This document shows, in pieces, positions 62,346-64,000 of a DNA stretch of 64,000 bases (position 1 is the stretch's first letter; every line of letters begins with the position of its first letter). The position numbers were made by a program, and so were the translations under genes. This DNA comes from Tanytarsus gracilentus (taxonomy: Eukaryota > Arthropoda > Insecta > Diptera > Chironomidae), in contig JAXRKN010000032.1 of NCBI GenBank assembly GCA_038502055.1, positions 186,001 to 250,000 on the forward strand, in the 5' to 3' direction. A model generated the notes under the pieces. It had not been told where the DNA came from and made no database searches. It worked only from the letters and a program-made list of their open reading frames with translations.

Positions 62346-64000
62346 CATATTTGCAAAAACTGCTGAACGACTAAAATAAAAAATGCCCATGCCTGCTTCG
62401 CAAAACAAATTTGTTTGAAAGCGCATAATTTTATTTATATAAAAATCTCTTTTTTTTGAGCTATCTGAATAGTAAAAAGTATATTGGCGATATCAAGGAA
62501 GAATTTTAAACCTTTCTTTTAATTTTTAAGGCCAAAATTTGGATTGGTTTTGGAAAATTAAAATATTAAAATAAACAGTTGGAAATTTTTTTCAAACAAA
62601 TGTGTTTTGCGTAGCATGCATGTACATTTTTTATTTTAGTCGCGCAGAAGTTTTTGCAAATATGCGTTCAATTCTATTGGAGTTTTTGATTTTTTTTAGT
62701 TTAAGAAGAAGAAATTAATATATTATAAAATTATAATTTGAAACAAAAATTTATTTTATTTTTAAAATATTCTCTTGAAAAGGTTGAATATTTTTTTAAA
62801 ACACTACTTTATATTATACCGTTTACAAATGGATTTACTATTAAATTTTTCAGATTATAAAAATGCTGAGTTTGTTTGCGCAAATGACTAAATTAGATTT
62901 ATTTTTTATTGATTGGGAGAGACCAAAGACCTACAATACCAGCGACCATTTTCTTCATGGTTCGAATAAATCACACCCTGGAACACCCTCGATTGCGTCA
63001 AGCTTCAAACCTACACTTTCATCGCCATCACCCACTAACATCGATAACTGTGTATCGGCGTGGAGAAATTATTTTGTTGCTAACGAATGGCAGGAGTTGA
63101 TTACAAAGAGAAAAATTTCAGTTTATCTTCACGTCGTTTTCATGATTGCAGTTATGATGGTAAGAAAGCATTATTACGATTGATTTATTGAATTTTTAGT
63201 ATAAAATTGAGTGAAATGCATGCAATACAATATTTATCAAAAGTAACTCTACATCACCTTTAATTTCAGCTCTTTGGATTTGAAAATCTAGCCTCAAATG
63301 ATTTCAACATGTGTCTTAATGTGACTCATTTTCAAAATTATCTAAACCAGTATCGGCTGTTCAATGAAGCGGCGGACATTGTCGATGAAAATATCATGAT
63401 GAAGGTTGCAACAGGTGCTTTGGTTTATTTTGTACTTTATTCGCTGCAACGAGTGTGGAACTTCCTCGTTTATGAGCGTTTTATTGACAACTGTCTTCAA
63501 CAATTCATCGATGTTGCATCGATTGCCAATATCTCCGTGTTGATACTAATCAAATCATATGGGTTTTACATTCATGGACGATCAGGTGTGTACCCACAGA
63601 GTACTAAAATGTACCCAGATAATTACAGTTTATGATCTCTGTCAACCATTATTCCCAATTTTTCAATTTAATTTTTGCTAATTATTTCTAATTTTCCTAA
63701 TTATTGCTAATTATTTTTTTTGGATAATTAGGATAATTAGTAAGGAAAAACCAATATTTCCCAGATACATGATGAATAATTCTTACTTTAATTATTATAG
63801 TGCATGGTCGAAGCGACATTGATACCTTTAATATGATTCTTCAGTTTAAACGAGAAGAGGAAAACTTGTGTGGTAATCGGGGGCTCATATTTGATCAACA
63901 AACATACACTGTTCTTGCACCTCGCAATTTAAGGTTATTTTATGAAAAAATCATCCTTCCAATTAGTGAGAATAAAAGTCACTATCATCAGCAATTCAGT
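59105..64000 (+). CDS. TMEM67: Meckelin (TMEM67/MKS3), 3' end beyond the window
   Basis: Exons are 59105-59345, 59585-60192, 60253-60561, 61059-61799, 62854-63159, 63270-63585 and 63801-64000 (continuing), giving 907 residues; human meckelin is about 995. Residues 1-28 look like a signal peptide. A Cys-rich extracellular part follows (NCPPNYYFDVDFFKCRLCDGN, then LKNQCLCDRNSH). Membrane segments start near residue 532 and continue through exons 5 and 6. Family hallmarks are FFIDWERP, VSAWRNYFVANEWQEL, GFYIHGRSVHGRSD and FKREEENLCGNRGL. Meckelin is a frizzled-like receptor of the ciliary transition zone, working with the MKS/B9 complex as a membrane gate. In flies this affects sensory neurons and sperm. 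The acceptor at 61059 could alternatively be the one before 61044, which stays in frame and adds five residues. Confidence 0.92.
61059..64000 (+). CDS. Meckelin membrane region, exons 4-7
   Basis: Exon 4 ends at TTCAAG before GTATAT at 61800, although the reading frame runs on to 61862; splicing to 62854 restores the conserved IIKMLSLFAQ...FFIDWERP. Exon 6 ends TCA G|GTGTGT and exon 7 begins TG CAT, giving YIHGRS-VHGRSD, a strongly conserved meckelin motif. The intron between exons 4 and 5 holds a 330-base A/T homopolymer tract, and the intron between exons 6 and 7 an AT-hairpin repeat. Confidence 0.87.
61915..62345. repeat. Long A/T homopolymer-rich tract
   Basis: Nearly pure A with short T and TTTA interruptions. 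On the minus strand it reads as poly-phenylalanine, which is an artefact. It lies inside the intron between meckelin exons 4 and 5. Tract length may be unreliable in any assembly. Confidence 0.9.
62380..62853 (+). other. Remainder of the meckelin intron 4
   Basis: ATGCCCATGCCTGCTTCGCA at 62382 and its near-inverse TGCGTAGCATGCATGTACAT at 62608 flank a 240-base segment, and AACAAATTTGTTTGAAAGCG/TTTCAAACAAATGTGTTTTG are also inverted. This looks like a small inverted-repeat insertion. Confidence 0.45.
63660..63745. repeat. AT-hairpin repeat family, copy 4
   Basis: TTTGCTAATTATTTCTAATT, CCTAATTATTGCTAATTATT and GGATAATTAGGATAATTAG lie in the 215-base intron between meckelin exons 6 and 7. Confidence 0.7.

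Noticed and set aside
62012..62356. Poly-phenylalanine frame on the minus strand
   Set aside because: Translation of an A homopolymer tract inside a meckelin intron.

Overview
The window is A+T-rich animal DNA with small exons, GT-AG introns and many dispersed, mostly non-autonomous repeats. Its genes are an insect-type odorant receptor, two expansion/rebuff-type MH2 proteins and meckelin. Together with the repeat content they point to a dipteran, probably a nematoceran (midge- or mosquito-like) fly. This assignment is inference from gene content, and no species is claimed.

Layout. Positions 1-10391 hold only repeats and A+T-rich sequence. Positions 10392-24773 (+) carry MH2 gene A: eight coding exons, 490 residues, with the first coding exon not found. 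Positions 28167-46253 (-) carry MH2 gene B: nine coding exons, 486 residues from the chosen start. The two genes lie tail to tail, 3.4 kb apart, with the same intron positions and phases. Both encode an MH2 domain without an MH1 domain, as in Drosophila expansion and rebuff, which act with chitin synthase in chitin deposition. After a repeat-rich spacer comes an intact odorant receptor gene (52513-53805, +, three exons, 390 residues). At the right edge is the gene for meckelin (TMEM67/MKS3), a ciliary transition-zone protein (59105 to beyond 64000, +, seven exons in view, 907 residues).

The genes do not form one pathway. The MH2 pair relates to cuticle and tracheal chitin. The receptor relates to smell, and meckelin to the cilia on which olfactory and mechanosensory neurons depend.

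Most of the remaining structure is mobile DNA. There are two complete foldback elements (13212-14475 and 44276-45386) that share a terminal motif and have 9-bp and 8-bp target duplications. Several hAT-type miniature elements have clear 8-bp target duplications (22696-22857, 25126-25341, 35686-36104). A TA-flanked element is built from CACCGGTG palindromes (56046-56802). A mosaic repeat family carries arrays of a 120-bp monomer and occurs in the homologous intron of both MH2 genes, in the same orientation relative to transcription. Four or more copies of an AT-hairpin repeat are present. I saw no credible tRNA, rRNA or CRISPR locus. All exon joins were read by eye from splice signals and paralogue or family similarity, not from transcripts.
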